64,000 nucleotides of DNA from Campanula takesimana (GCA_026119855.1 JAOWBW010002529.1:1-64000); one strand, 5' to 3'. Counted from the first letter of the stretch, positions 45,619 to 59,091 are shown. Notes: generated from the letters alone by a model not told the origin. Translations and numbers: made by a program.

Positions 45619-46921
45619 TGTAGACACCCCGACTTGGACCTCTCACCCCGATTGCATACAAAGTATTTTTATTTAACTTATTTTCATTATTTTTTGTTAC
45701 TTCGGTTAAGTTCCTAACTGATTCCGTTAGTTTTGGACTAAACTGCATAACAGAGTTAACTTTTAGGGTCATTCTGTCATTCTGTCATTTTTACCCGCGG
45801 GCGCTTCCGGAACTGCCAGTGAGCCGCGCGCGCGTCCCGCCCCAAAAGCCGGACCCACGCGCTTCCCACTTTGGCAGTAACGGATTGCACCTTATTTCCC
45901 TCTCTTTTCTTATTTACAAACATCTTTTCTTAATCACAAAAACCATCTTTTTACATCCACATTCATCCCCCCTTTTCTCATTAACTCTCAATCCCAAATT
46001 CTAAGCCTTTTCCCAAAAACTAATATTTCTTTCATTTATTATTTGATTTCTTTTATTTCTTTTATTTTTCTTTTATTATTTGTGATTGGCCCATTCCATT
46101 TCATATGGATGACCAATTTCCCTCCATCATTTCCCTCTCTTTTTTACCTATAAAAACCATCATCTTCTACCTTGGAAAGGGACTCTTTTTTGGGACTTCT
46201 TTTTGGACTTCTTTTTTGGACTCCAACCTTGATTCACCAACTACATTATACACAAATTCTTCCAATAAGAGTTCTTAGTAACAAGACTCTACACAAATTG
46301 TTATACAACAATTTCATTACAACAACAACACTTTCAAGTCAAGGTTCCAAATCCTCTTTCTCAAGGTACAACTCCATTTTCTTCCTTTGTTTTCTTCTTC
46401 TTGATGTATGCAATCCCCATTAATGGGACATGACCAACATGACTACTTCACATATTGAAGTTAGTTAAGGTTATCTCCCTACATTTTAATCCTAACTTTA
46501 ATTCACCATGTTAATTTCTCTTCATCTCTTAATGTAATTCTTTAACATTACTTGTTACATGTAATCTTTATCATTAAATAAATAAAACAATTCTATTTTA
46601 TTTCCCCTTTTCTTCTCATCACAATTGTTAGCACATTTCTATTTAATTAATTGAAGGACATGTAACTATTGGAACACCAATAGTAGCAAGACCCGCGTAA
46701 GCGAGGCGGAGTGGGTGTTTAAGTACTTCCCACTCCGTCACCTAACCCCCGAACCCTTCTTTCCCGAATCTCTGGTTTTGTACATAAATTAGGCTATTTC
46801 TAGGTTTTTCTTATGTTCCTTTAAAAACATAGGTGGCGACTCTAAACAATCTAAAAACAAGTTACACATCCTAGGATAATTCACCGCTCTAGCCAAGCCG
46901 TGGTTCCCCGGGGTATCTACA
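45619..46921 (+). repeat. 3' LTR of element C
   Basis: 1303 bp, same termini as the 5' copy, preceded by a purine-rich gccgaggggct. A few substitutions and compensating small indels separate the copies. Confidence 0.9.
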
Positions 46922-47201
46922 GGGGGGAAGAAGTGTGCTGGAGAGGAGAAGAGAGTGAGGGTGTGAGGGAGTAGTTGATGATTATTTTCAAAATGTCACA
47001 CCTAGGCCCCTCTACTACTACTACTACTTACAAATAACTCTTACACCCCACTAACAACTAAGACCCAATAAACTCCACACTAGCACGAATGATCATTTAA
47101 AATGCTAGACATAAAATATTATGGAACACAAAATGCACACATAAATAAATAAATAAATATTTATTACTAATAAAATAGATACGGGTTTTCGGGTCGTTAC
47201 A

Positions 47202-49669
47202 ATCTACCCTCCTTAAAAAGAATTCGCCCGCGAATTCACTTATCAAAAATCATCACACGCAATCACAACGAGGCTACAAAATATCGATTCTCATATAGCA
47301 CTCATAACCCCAAATCAAGTACCTATTAAAGATTTCATACATCGATTCCATGACTCAAATAAACCCACACATATTGAACACATACATATCTCAAGCATAT
47401 TCATATCAAACATCCTAAAGTTAACTTCCTCTTTCATCCCGAATTTCTCATTCTCAAGACTATCACTTGTTCACCAATTCTGAGACATAGCTGATTTGAT
47501 CCTAATTAGCATTACGCTCACCATCAACCCTTAAATCATCAACATCCATAAGTTTTACTTTTCCGGTTCATCCGTACGCATTGACAATCTAGACATCGTC
47601 CCAAGTAATCATACTACTACCCGAACAAATAAGAGAAGGAATAGGGCTAACGATTATTGTCACCCAATGACTCAATGATATACTCAAAAATTTACCGTCA
47701 TCAACTATCCGATCAAATGAGATTTCACTACCACACTCACTTCCTCATGAGATAAAACATAATACAGTTATAATCTTTGAATTTCTCAAACTACTTGCAT
47801 TACCTCATACTTAGTTTTCTAAGGAAATATATCCATCAACTTTTGATAGTCTGTCATCAACGTTTCAACTTGGTCCCAAAAATGAAATAAAATGTATAAT
47901 CCTATAAGGCAATATCCATAAAATCACAACCAATCCCAAGTCATAGGTAGTTCCATTTATTAAGCGTTAATCCTCGAAGCATGTACAACTACTTTATTGC
48001 CCAAAATCATTGCGTACCTCCATCTCTATTTGGAAGCATCACTAGAGGTAATGGATTTATCAATTTTCACTATAATGGAAAACTTAACATATCTCCAAGA
48101 AAACATAACACTGATCACACCTTTTAAGATAACAGTGATACCAGCCCAAACCACGAAACTACATTAATACCGAAATTATTATCATTACATTACTCCAATC
48201 CTTAAAAGTTTAAAACAGTTCCAAGTACTCAGTAGTCCGCAAAACAATCCAAATTTTATCTCCAAAAGATTTCCTCTAACTCCCATTTAAGTTAATAATC
48301 CGTGCTTATATACCCAAATGAATTTTAACAAATTCTAAATCTTCAATGGCTAACCCAATTTAGTCTTTCACGCATACATTTATTAACCCAATATTACTTA
48401 TGCTCAACATTATTACCAACATAATAATCCAATTAGCGAATAACATTTCAACTGACCAAATGCAAAATCATAGCATCCTTTAATATGCGCAAGTATCTAT
48501 ACCCAACTTCCTTTACACATCCTTAATCCAAACGAGAAACGCCACAAAGAAAAGATCCAGAACCATGTGACAACTGTTTAACTATAACCCAAAATGCCTT
48601 TAATATTGCCCGAGAATTTCTTACCTTCTCAAAATATGTTTAGTCCTTTAAACTTAACGCGCTTACCATCATTAATGATTATAACTTCCACAATATACTC
48701 ATAACTCATATTGCTTTAACTCAACTCCAGTCATGTACTAAAATGATTCCAAAAGTATCATAACTCAACTTCTTAATATCACTCATAATAAACTATGTAT
48801 TTCTTCATACTAAACAATTCCGATGCACTCACGTGGATGTACTAAAAGTAAAGAAAGATCTCCTATCAAGAAATTCTCAAATTGAATCTTTAACTCTATT
48901 AACCCAATCGATACTATATGTTTACTGATTCACCTATCAGTATTGTAGCTTATCTTAACTCATCAAATAACCCAAGTTCTCTATCGGTCAAGTGACATAT
49001 TGCACCCAATATAAATTATACCTAATATTTCAAAATTAATATTGCCAACTGAATAAGCTAAATTCCCAGCACAACCTTATAATAAAGATTTTATGATTTT
49101 CAACATAGAACCTGAACATTATATATATATACCTAGTATGCTTCTAAACAAAGTCAAACATACCAATATAGAAATATTCTCCACCTATCGATGGCACACA
49201 ATAAATTCGTAGCATATAGAAAGCCAAACCATACCACTTAACTCATCAATATCCCGCATAGGTGACATAACTAAATCACCCTATACATACCAGTAGCAAT
49301 CACGTAGTTCCCCATTCGAGAATATACCTCAACATGAATCCATGAATGATAACAAACATGCGAACGTAGCACGAAACGCTGTCCACTTTACGAAATAGAT
49401 ATGCCCAAGCCTTCAAAACTCGCACTCTCGATTCCCAAACCAACTAACCCCAATGAAACCAACACTATTGACACCAATCCTATACTTGATTTACCACAAG
49501 AGAAGAAACACTTGACGTCAATATCACGACTCATAACTCAACCAACTTCTACCTTAACCTCACCTTTCAAGAAAACTTAGTTTCCTAAACCGCTCAAAGT
49601 TATAACACCCAAGTATTGAAACATATTCAATATCAGAGTTCTTATTCTCCTTTAAGATCTAAAACCATT
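47202..49669 (-). other. Interior of element B, no genes recognised
   Basis: About 2.47 kb, AT-rich, without frames above background. The part next to the 3' LTR aligns with the non-coding 3' interior of A. The rest shows no recognisable gag or pol trace. Confidence 0.7.
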
Positions 49670-49681
49670 GCTCTGATACCA
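49670..49681 (-). other. Primer-binding site of element B (tRNA-iMet)
   Basis: gctctgatacca on plus, tggtatcagagc on minus, two bases from the LTR end at 49684. Confidence 0.9.
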
Positions 49682-49683
49682 AC

Positions 49684-52386
49684 TGTCACACCCCGGAAAT
49701 TCTAAAAATCCATAAATATAAAATTTACATAATATACATCTCCAAAATGCTAAATACCAAACCGGCGCGTGAATTCAACTATAAAACCAATACCATCAGA
49801 CAACACCTCCACAAGATTTCAACTCGGAGACAATCTACAAGTGCGGAAGCAAGAACAACTAATAATATAAAAACTCAACGGATAACAGTATTTACACAAC
49901 ACTGTACTACCTCGATCTCACAACAAAATACGTAAAGGCTCCGAAGAGCAACTACCCCAAAGGAGGTCAACCTGCTCAGAAGATTCCCGCTACAACGGAC
50001 CTCACAATGCTACCACTTGCTTTCCTGGGGGGGGGGGGTGGTTAAGGAAAAACAACATTGAAGGAAACGGGGTGAGAAAAATCTCAGTATGCTACTAAAT
50101 GCATCTAAGTGCCATACTGTCATGAACAATAATATAACAATAAGCATTCATAATGTACAATCACATAACAACAAATGAGAGGCTCCCTATCATCAACCGT
50201 CCCATACCGGTTGGAAATAACGACCAGCTCATCATGCAGCACATAAAGCTGAAATAAACACGTTACAAAGGATACCGAGCCAAGGTTTCACCAAACTGAT
50301 AGAACAATTACTGCGCAGCTTCAACCGATCAACCAATCAACAATAGCAGCATAACAGCTGAAGAGAACCCTGGTCAGAACCGACCAATTAAGCAATCAAA
50401 CCATCTTCATAGTAGCATAAACAGCTTAAGATGACAACCCCGGTACCAGAACCATAACAATGTAACATGTCACAAAGGACAGGGGAAATGACACAGAGTC
50501 ATACCCAAAACGTCTAGCTAGAATACTCACTAATGGAGCTAGCTCATCCCAACCAAGGCCATCTAGAAGGGGAAAGAAGGACCAATGGGCGATGCTATAC
50601 TGGACTTGGCTTGTGCTATTATAACATTATCCATTGCCTGACTCGAACACAAGTAACCAGCTGGACTTTCAAATAAATGCTAGCTCGATAAACAACCGAA
50701 GATTCCTAAGTAGGGAACCATACCAAATAATCACCATAAAGATGCAAACGATTACTCATAAAGATTTCAACAACAATGAACACAAGAAGTTCCTCATAGA
50801 GAGTCCAACACCGATAAACAGGTTTGCTCATAGAGAGCCCAACAACATTGATCATTAAAACATGATGATTCCATGATAAGGGACCATACCAAACACATCC
50901 TAAAGATGATACCCATGAGTTACTCATAAGGAGCACAACTCAAACGGTCGCTCACAATTGGTTCAATAATTATTACCAAAACGACCCTAAACGTCTACTC
51001 ATAAAGAGTACTATGACCATGAACTCAACCATCTCTCACACTTGGAATTCCAAATAGTAAAACCGAATAAATACACCTTAAAGCTAATCAACACCGTAGG
51101 TACCCAATCACCAATTCACGTCTTACATCCGTTCATCAACGAACCAATTATTAACACTCGAACGAACCCAAAAGGTTACACCTATTCATACCTGATCACA
51201 TACAGACCAAACCTAACACTTTGGTATTCCATAACAACCCTCTAGGTACAATAGGATATCACCTAAAACCTATACCAAGTCTTATCCAAAAATCAATTCG
51301 ATTGGCACAATCATGAACACCTCATAAGATGACCAAACATTCCCAAACAATACTTAGACTAATTCCATAACACAATTGCTCATAACGGAACCAAACCCTA
51401 GAGTGTTCCACTATGCTCATACAAGTTAAATAGAATAGTACTCAAAACCTAGACTAAGAATGCAACCTAGTCTTAAACAATCAAAAGGAAGATTTCCAGA
51501 AACAGGGGGCGGGCGGGCGCTCACTAAGGGTCAGGCGGGCGCTCATTTATACAGAAGGTTGGTCGAAGGAATTTGGCCAGGTGGGCGGGCGCCTGGCTTA
51601 ATCCGGGCGGGCGCCCGGTCGGCGATCTGGGCAAAATGAAGCTGGGTTATTACAAATCTTTCACAAATCCTTACCATTCTAAAAACTACTCTTACCCCAA
51701 CTTCTAACAAGTAAACCAAGGTACTAAAACAACTTATAAACTCATGAAAGACCTATATAACAACATCTATCAACCCAAACTATGATTTAACCCCAACATT
51801 CATATCATCACAAATTTAAACAAAAATCCAAATAAATTCTAAACTCAACCAAAACATCATATATATCACTAAAGCATCATTCAAACAAGTGATGAACATG
51901 TTAGCATAAAAATGGGGGAAAAGTAACTTACTTGGAATTTATGAAAGATGACGGAATTTGAATTTTCTTAGCTCTATACGATCCTATCGACGATCTAAGC
52001 ATTTTTCATAAAATGAGCAATAAGAAATAGTGAGAGGAAGATGATCACAAGAAGGAGAGAAGGAGAGAGCTTTTACATTGCAACAATAGAGGGAGAGAGA
52101 GAATTTGGTAGGGGGAAGAAGTGTGCTGGAGAGGAGAAGAGAGTGAGGGGGTGAGGGAGTAGTTGATGATTATTTTCAAAATGTCACACCTAGGCCCCTC
52201 TACTACTACTACTTACAAATAACTCTTACTCCCCACTAACAACTAAGACCCAATAAACTCCACACTAGCACGAATGATCAATTAAAATGCTAGACATAAA
52301 ATATTATGGAACACAAAATGCACACATAAATAACTAAATAAATATTTATTACTAATAAAATAGATACGGGTTTTCGGGTCGTTACA
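49684..52386 (-). repeat. 5' LTR of element B (intact copy)
   Basis: 2703 bp. It provides the empty sites for the insertions of A and C into the other copy. Confidence 0.95.
51511..51618 (-). promoter_or_regulatory. GC-site array, element B 5' LTR
   Basis: On plus: ggcgggcgctca (51512 and 51534, spacing 22), then ggcgggcgcctgg (51584) and ggcgggcgcccgg (51606), spacing 22. In the split LTR the first pair is reduced to one site by a 22-bp difference. Confidence 0.65.
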
Positions 52387-52391
52387 ATTTA

Positions 52392-54066
52392 TCTCTAAAA
52401 GAATCAGTGGGAGTAAAATATATCTCGAATGGTTCAAGACCTAGAAAATATAATTTAACCTAAGATGGAAATTGAACAAGTTTACACAAGGAGTCGTGAA
52501 AAGTTCGTTCAAGTTATACAAAGTACTTGAATACATGATAGGATACAATCTATGAAAAGAAATATTGGATATTTTGAAATAGAAAGTATTGAGGTAAAGT
52601 TCATTGAAAGATGACACGTTTGCCACCTATCGAAGGTACAATGTCCACTCCATATTTAGATTAATGACTTGGAGTCATAAAGTCTAAAAGGCAATCCATG
52701 TGTAATAATTAAGTTTGGAACTTGATCATTCTAACCTAAGGTGTAAAAACCAAAGGAGAGGAATGAGTTTTCTTGGAGAAAGCTTAGATGGGTAGCGAGA
52801 AACTTACTAGAATTCTCATAGTCACATGTTCATATTTGAAATATGAAATTTGACAAAATAATGTCAAAACAAGCATTCCTCAACGGGAACTCACTTAAGG
52901 ATGTATTGGATACAACCTAAAGGTTTTGATAGTCAAAGAAAATTCTAATAAAGTATGTAAGTTGCGGAAATCCATTGGATGGATTGAAGCAAGGTTTTGG
53001 GAGTTGGAATCTCCGTTTTGATGAATCAAGAATTTTGCTTTATCAAGAATGAAGATGAACATTGTATATACAAGAAGATTAGTGGGAGAATAGTGCTATT
53101 CCTTATTTAAATATGTGGATGACGTATTTCTCATTGGAAACGACATTCCTACACGTCAGTCTGTAAAGACTTTATTTGGAAAGTGCTTCGCAATGAAAAA
53201 TATGGATGAAACCGCATATGTCCTTAGCATCAAGGAAGCTAATTGGTTTAAAGCCAAAGTACATACATTGATAATGTCATTAGAATATTCTGCAACGAAA
53301 ATTCTAAGAGAGGACTGTTGCCAATAATACATGGAGTTTCTCTAAGCAAGACTCAATGTCATAAGACAAAAGATGAGCATGTGAAAATGAGTGAGATGCC
53401 ATTTGCTTCGGTAATTGGATCCACCATGCCATGATAAGTACTAAGCCGGATATATCTAAATGCTTGGAGCATGACGAGTAGATATCAATCCGACACCGGT
53501 GAGATTCACTGGGTGGCTGTAAAAGCGATTCTTAAGAACTCTAGAAGGACTAAAGATTCGTTTATGATCTATGGAGGTATGGAAGATGATTTCGGATACA
53601 TGCTTCCAAACCGACAAAGAAAATAGAAATTCACAATCGGATTTTGTGCATGTGTCGAATAGTGGAGCTGTAAGTTGGAATGGTTCCAAGCAAAGTACAG
53701 TCACAAATTCTAAAACTAAATCTAAGTATATTGCCGCATTGGATGCTGCAAAGGAAGTGGTTTGGATTAAGAAGTTCATTGTTGAACTTGAGATGGTTCC
53801 TAGCATTGCTGATCCAATAGACCTTATTAGTAATAATTGTGGTGCTATTGATCAAGAAAAAGAACCAAGAGCACATCCTAAATCCAAAACACATACTTAG
53901 GCATTTTCATATCGTTTGAGAAATCGTTGATAAGAGAGACGTAATTATATGCAAAGTACCAACTAATGATAACGTTGCGGACACGCTAGCAAAGGGACTT
54001 CCACAAGCTAAACATGATGGTCATGTTAGGTCTATAGGTATTGGATACCTAGAGATTGGGCCTAGG
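52392..54066 (+). pseudogene. gag-pol: Right half of the D gag-pol pseudogene
   Basis: Continues the D frame after B: the integrase C-terminal and linker relic (52392-52800), reverse transcriptase pieces FLNGN (near 52880), GLKQ, YVDDVFLIGNDIP (near 53110), and RNase H remnants (53571-53900) in which TEAEYIAA has become KSKYIAA, losing the catalytic Glu. Numerous stops and shifts. Confidence 0.8.
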
Positions 54067-54079
54067 GCAAGTGGGAGAT

Positions 54080-55440
54080 TGTTGGTGTTGGTGCCCTAGG
54101 CACGTTTGTTAAACGTTGTATGTGTTATCATTATAGTATAAAGGCAATATGATCATGGGATGATCATGTTAGATTTATGGGTACTTGTTTAGAACAAGGT
54201 ACTGGACATGACCCGCGGTATAAGATTTATGTCATGGTCAATGTCATATATAAATCTCATATTAGTTATGTCATTTGAATCCTTAGACATGAAGTTATTA
54301 TAGTCTTCCACTTGATGAAGATTATGTTTGACATATTCAAACATTACCCTTAAACAGGTAGCCATAAAGGGTATGATTGGCATAATCGGATTCACGTAGG
54401 GAAGAATAATAAGCTAAATGGATTTGTCCCTCTTCAGAGAGATGTCAAGCTTGGGCCCCTCGAAGGAATGATGTTGATGAAATGTTTGGCCAAACTCAAA
54501 TGGATTGATTGGATCAATGTCGTTTGGATTATCAACATATTCGAGATCGAGAAAAGTATTGAACAAAACAAGTTGACTTATTGACCATAACTTGTGTTCA
54601 AAGACATCGTGGACAAAGGGATTGTGACATATTCTAAAGGAATCCGAACTTGTATCTAGTTGTACTATTTGGGTAGGTATGACTGTTTGCTAGAACCTAA
54701 TCATATCTTATGGTTTCATGTTTGAACCCATTGCCAACTTAGTATAATCCTAGAGGGTCACACACGAGAGAACGAATCTTAAAAAGGACTAAAATGGAAA
54801 ATATGGCCTTCTGAACCATGTTGTGCGACCGCACAAACTGGGCTGGGCGGCCGAACTGTTTTTGGGCGACCGCACAGCTAGTTTTGGGCGGCCGCACAAG
54901 CATGTCAGGACAGATTTCCTAATTTGATTTGGAAAAGAATTTTGGACGGGTTTAAACACAAGTTTCCTATTTGGAATAGGTCTTACTTCTATATAAACAC
55001 CAAAATTCGGCCAGAACTTGTTCCAAGCTTTTGTGAAAGTCTCCAAAGGGTTTGAAAGAGTTTTATTTTGTTCTAAGACATCCTAGATTGAAGAACAAAA
55101 TAATACACAAATAAAATTCCATATAGTTCATATTAATTGTGAAAACGTGTTTCACAATTTGGTCTAGCAACCAAGATCAAGTGTTCTTGATATTCGTTCA
55201 AGGTTTGGATACCGCTAGAGGTTGAAGCTCATCATCTTCAAAGTTCGTGTTCTTACTTTTGTGATTAAAGCTTCAAGTTTTTCACCAACATAAAAGACCA
55301 AATTCAAAGTCATCAAGGGTTAGTTTTTCTAGTATTCATATTGTTGTATTTGATCTAATCATATGAACGGATCTATGGCTTTGGGTTTCATAAAATTTTA
55401 AATGCTTATTCCGCTGCGCATGTTACTACAAAACCCAACA
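54080..55440 (+). repeat. 3' LTR of element D
   Basis: 1361 bp, preceded by polypurine caagtgggagat. TATA box ctatataaac (54989-54998) is intact here. GC-site array at 54823-54897. Followed by TSD gtttg. Confidence 0.9.
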
Positions 55441-55445
55441 GTTTG

Positions 55446-56277
55446 CTGGGTTTACAACGATACTTGCTCTATTCTTTGCGAATCTGAAAATCTTACCTTT
55501 TAAACTTTTCAAAATTTCGGATCTTTGAATCTATTTTCTGTGTTCGTTGTTGATTTATTCTTGTTTTGGTTAGAATATTTTGAATCCTTGTGTTCATGCG
55601 GTCGTTTTGACATGTTTTTGTTTAATTTGGTGAAGTTTCACGATTTATGTATTCTTGATGTTCTTCGAGCACTCAAGGGCATGTTCTTCGTGTTGTTCAT
55701 TTTCTTGCATGACTTGGGTTTTATGATTCTCAAAACTTGTTTTCGAAAATTTGCATGTTTTGATCCTTATTACATTCATGTTAATGGTTTGTACTTGTTT
55801 TTGATATTTTGTGCGTTTTTATGCTAAGTATAAATTACTCATTAGTTATGCGCCTCAGTACAAATTTATGCGCCTAGAATGCTTATGCGCCTAATGTCTT
55901 GTTTGCGCCTTAAGTGATTCATGCGCCTAACATTTGTATGCGCCTCTTGCAATTACAAGTGTTATGCGCCTCAATCCTTCATGCGCCTCATGCCATTATG
56001 GGCCTAATATCTTATGCGCCTAAATTTATACTTAGTCAATTTCTCTATGTTTAATTTTTCCTTAGTGTTTTCATAGAATCATAATTATGTGCCTTGCAAA
56101 TTCTATGCGCCTATTTAGATTATGCGCCTCATTATTGTATGTGCCTCTGGGGATTATAACTGTTATGCGCCTAATCTTGCTATGCGCCTCAATTTACTTT
56201 GCTCATTGTTATGTTTCTATGCGCCTCATTCACTCCTAACTTAAATCATTGTTTTTGTAGGATACTGCTAATTTCAG
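55446..56277 (+). other. 3' part of the env-like gene intron with tgcgcct repeats (element F)
   Basis: AT-rich, with about seventeen copies of atgcgcct and one-base variants between 55848 and 56235, spaced mostly 16-26 bp. It ends in a plausible branch region (tgctaat) and acceptor aatttcag. Confidence 0.6.
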
Positions 56278-58585
56278 GCCTGGTGAGACATTTGATCTCG
56301 CAGAACTTTCAGTTCAAAAGGGTTTAGACATCATCGACACCATCAACACTGCTGGTCTCACTCCTTTATATACTATGGATCAGCCATTCTACTCCCCACT
56401 CTTTGTTGATGAATTCTTCTCAACAGCTGAAATCATAGAGATTCCCACTGACATTGAAGGCCAAGTCAGATTCCGAGTACGCACCGTGGTGCACAATGTG
56501 GACATCACTATTTCCTCTGGCACTATCAAGAACGTGCTAAGTTTCAGCACAATAGGCCCTCAGAGTATAGCTGGTCAAGCCAACACTTATTCAATCGCCG
56601 TGCAAAACATAGTGGCGCGCGCCTTCCTGAATATCCCAACTCTTCAGAACAACATCAAGTTTGTTGAGATTAGGGATGGTGTTGACTTATTGGCACACAT
56701 AGCGCATCTTGTTGATACGTGTATTGTGTTCAAGACGGGAAACGTGAACAAATTCATGGTGGAACAGTGGGAGTATACTGCTGCTATTATGGGCAAGGCT
56801 AAGCTCAATTGGCCTCAAGTTTTGCTTAGAACTTTAATGGAGCAGATCGACAAGTATAATAAGAATAATAGTGAAGGGAAGACCAAATTCAAAACTCACT
56901 GCCGAATTCTTACGAAGATCTTCCTCACCTACCCAGCCCTTTCAAAATTTCTTGATGAGAACGCCGACCACAAGTTAGACGAAGTACCAACCTTTAGTAA
57001 GGATAACTTGGTATTGAAGAGGCGCAGAAAGCGCATTGCCAAGCGCACGCCTAGAGTTAAGGGTGATCAGTTGGTTAATGAAGCCACTGAGTCAGATGAG
57101 GCAGATGCTGAAGGCCCAGCAGATGGCGCAGATACTGGGATCGCACCTGGCGCTGAAACTAGTACAGGTCAGGATCGTGGCAAAGGGATTGCAACTGTTG
57201 ATGTTATTGGACATGGGGGCAGACTACCGAAGAGTCCTCGAACAGACAAAGAGGACTAACAAGCTATCAAACGCGCGCAGGAAGCTAGCTTAGCTGAAGC
57301 GCGGAAGAAGAGAGATGAAGACTACCAGTTGAAACAAGCTGCTGATTTGGCTAAGTCTGAAAGGCGAAAAGGTGCAGGATCTAGCGTTGGTGTACGCGCA
57401 CCTTCCCCTACTGCGCCTCCTCCTTCTACTGGTGCACCTCCAACAAACTCAACAACAACTTCAACTGCGCCTCCATAGAAAACCACTCATGCGCCTGCAC
57501 CAGTTCCAAAACCAACTCCTACTCCAACTCCAATTCCACTCACAGTTCAACAACAACAAATTACAAATAAAATTTATGCTAAAATTTTTGGCGATCTAAG
57601 TGAGGAACAAGTTGAGGGGGAGCCAGAACCATTGACAAGGCACAAATCTACGCCTACGCCTCCTCTCACTAAAGAAGACCCTACTTCTAGTGATTATTAT
57701 CTTCCATCTCCTTCACGCGCTCCTGTTCCTTCACCAGTCAGGCGACCTGATCCTTCTGCGCCTCAACCTACTCCTGCGCCTACTCCTCCCACTCCTGATA
57801 TGAGTATGGTAATCTCTTTACTTCAACAACTCCAAAAGCTCAGGCTTGAATTGAATCACAGTTTGAGCTTCATATTTCAATGATAATGAGTCAGGCAGAT
57901 GAGATTGCTGCCATTAAGGGGGAGATAACGCACATGGGTACTGACATCAGGGACAAACACTTTCTCACTCATCAGCAATGGAGCGACGGCATTGCTCAGA
58001 TGAATGATATGTTGCCATAAAGCAAGTGGAGGTTAGTGTTGCTGCTGATATAAAGAAGTTACTTGAGTTAGTGACTGGGGAAAGTGATAAGTTATTGAGT
58101 GTGATGGAGAAACTCAAGGAGATCAAGGATGAGCTAGAAAATGCTCCCAACACGCATATGACTTTTGCGCCCTCCACTGCGCCCTCTACAAGTGCAAAAT
58201 TTGGCGCGCCTTTTAACTCCCGCTCCTTAATTTCAAAGTTAGATGTTTTGAAAGAGTTTATTGTAACCCATTTCAATGCCACGTATTTCAGTGCTGACAG
58301 GCGCACAGAGAGAACTTCATCTGATATTCTCTCTGCGCAAGCCGCTGTTGAAGCAAGCCTTCAAGTGATTGCTGAAAATTTCTCATAGCAGCAGGCCACT
58401 ATTCAGCGCTTTATTGATGAGTACCGATCAATCAATGATGGTAATCTGCGCTATATCAGAGATGGAGTTTCTGATACGTTCTCCAATGTCAACCGTTCCT
58501 ATCAACTTGCGCAAAGCAAATTCAGCGCTCTGTGAGTAACATTGAAGAAGGATTGAAGGATGATGATGCGCCTCCTAATCCTTAG
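56278..58585 (+). pseudogene. env-like gene, exon 2 (element F), broken
   Basis: The main frame is open from the acceptor to TAA at 57257-57259 (294 codons from the internal ATG at 56375). It continues in the same frame past that stop and a TAG near 57476 to about 57883, then in shifted frames to about 58585. Visible: a globular N-terminal region, a basic patch (KRRRKRIAKR, near 57020), an acidic stretch, a Pro/Thr/Ala-rich section built partly on gcgcct words, and a helical, coiled-coil-prone C-terminus (58026-58390). This order fits the env-like protein of SIRE-type Copia elements. No signal peptide or membrane segment is evident, so a true envelope role is unproven. Confidence 0.65.
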
Positions 58586-59077
58586 TTATTTCTTTGTTTG
58601 TAAGTTGTTAGAAATTTTTGATGTTAGATATTTTAGTGCTTAGATGTTTTAGCACATCTTTTGATTTTGTTCTTTTGAATACTTGTAATCATCAACTCTT
58701 ATATTTCGAGTATTAATGAGAACAAAGCATCACTATTTATTTCAAACCTTGTTCACTCAAACTCCTTGTTTGTAGAACAATGAATATATTGTTTAAAATC
58801 ATATGCATTATATTTGAAATGTTTCATATTTTCATGCATTGAGTTTAAACTTTGTTTAAACACATTTCAAACCAAAACTCATACATTTTGAATGTGTTAA
58901 CTATTATTTCCATCTTTCCATTTGTAATGTATTATCCTTATTGGAATAGATTAGAAATCTATATCGTGGACTAGTGTGTGCATTAACTTGAGACATGATT
59001 TACCAATTTCATTTATTTGGACATGTTATTATCAAGTATAATGTTTGTCCCTGATATAGTAGGTAATGGCATCAATC
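58586..59077 (+). other. 3' untranslated region of element F
   Basis: AT-rich, non-coding, between the env-like gene and the polypurine tract. I see no further structure. Confidence 0.6.
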
Positions 59078-59091
59078 AAATAAGGGGAGAT
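59078..59091 (+). other. Polypurine tract of element F
   Basis: aaataaggggagat directly before the LTR start. Confidence 0.7.

Larger units (their letters stand above)
38169..46921 (+). mobile_element. Element C: Tat/Ogre-like non-autonomous Gypsy element with gag only
   Basis: LTRs 38169-39471 and 45619-46921 (both 1303 bp), tRNA-Arg-type primer site, long GC-site-bearing leader, one open gag-like frame, then 4.3 kb of repeat-rich non-coding DNA. Inserted in a run of G in the left LTR of B. The empty site in the other LTR of B reads ggtagggggaagaag (52113-52127). The TSD is ggggg with length slippage. Confidence 0.9.
27664..47201 (-). repeat. 3' LTR of element B, split by A and C
   Basis: Three pieces, 27664-28287, 36400-38168 and about 46927-47201, together about 2.67 kb, align end to end with the intact copy at 49684-52386. 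It lacks one 22-bp GC-site unit present in the other copy (near 37580). Confidence 0.9.
27664..52386 (-). mobile_element. Element B: non-autonomous element with Tekay/Del-like LTRs, carrying A and C
   Basis: In the minus sense: 5' LTR 52386-49684, iMet primer site 49681-49670, a 2.48-kb interior without recognisable genes, polypurine tract at about 47202-47222, 3' LTR from 47201 to 27664 split by C and A. Termini TGTAACGACCCGAAAACC...GGGGTGTGACA. TSD attta. LTR about 2.7 kb. Confidence 0.9.
22709..55440 (+). mobile_element. Element D: decayed Copia element, hosting B (with A and C)
   Basis: Relative of E by LTR layout, primer site, polypurine tract and protein remnants. 5' LTR 22709-24152, 3' LTR 54080-55440, flanked by gtttg. 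The coding region is split by B at 27663/52392 and heavily mutated. D lies in the intron of the F env-like gene. Confidence 0.9.

Noticed and set aside
44445..45676. Frames of 100-265 aa around the 45-bp array
   Set aside because: The period is divisible by three, so frames stay open on both strands; no start context or domain.
55525..55827. 100-aa hydrophobic frame in the F intron
   Set aside because: Phe/Leu-rich by base composition; lies between a donor and an acceptor site, with no homology recognised.
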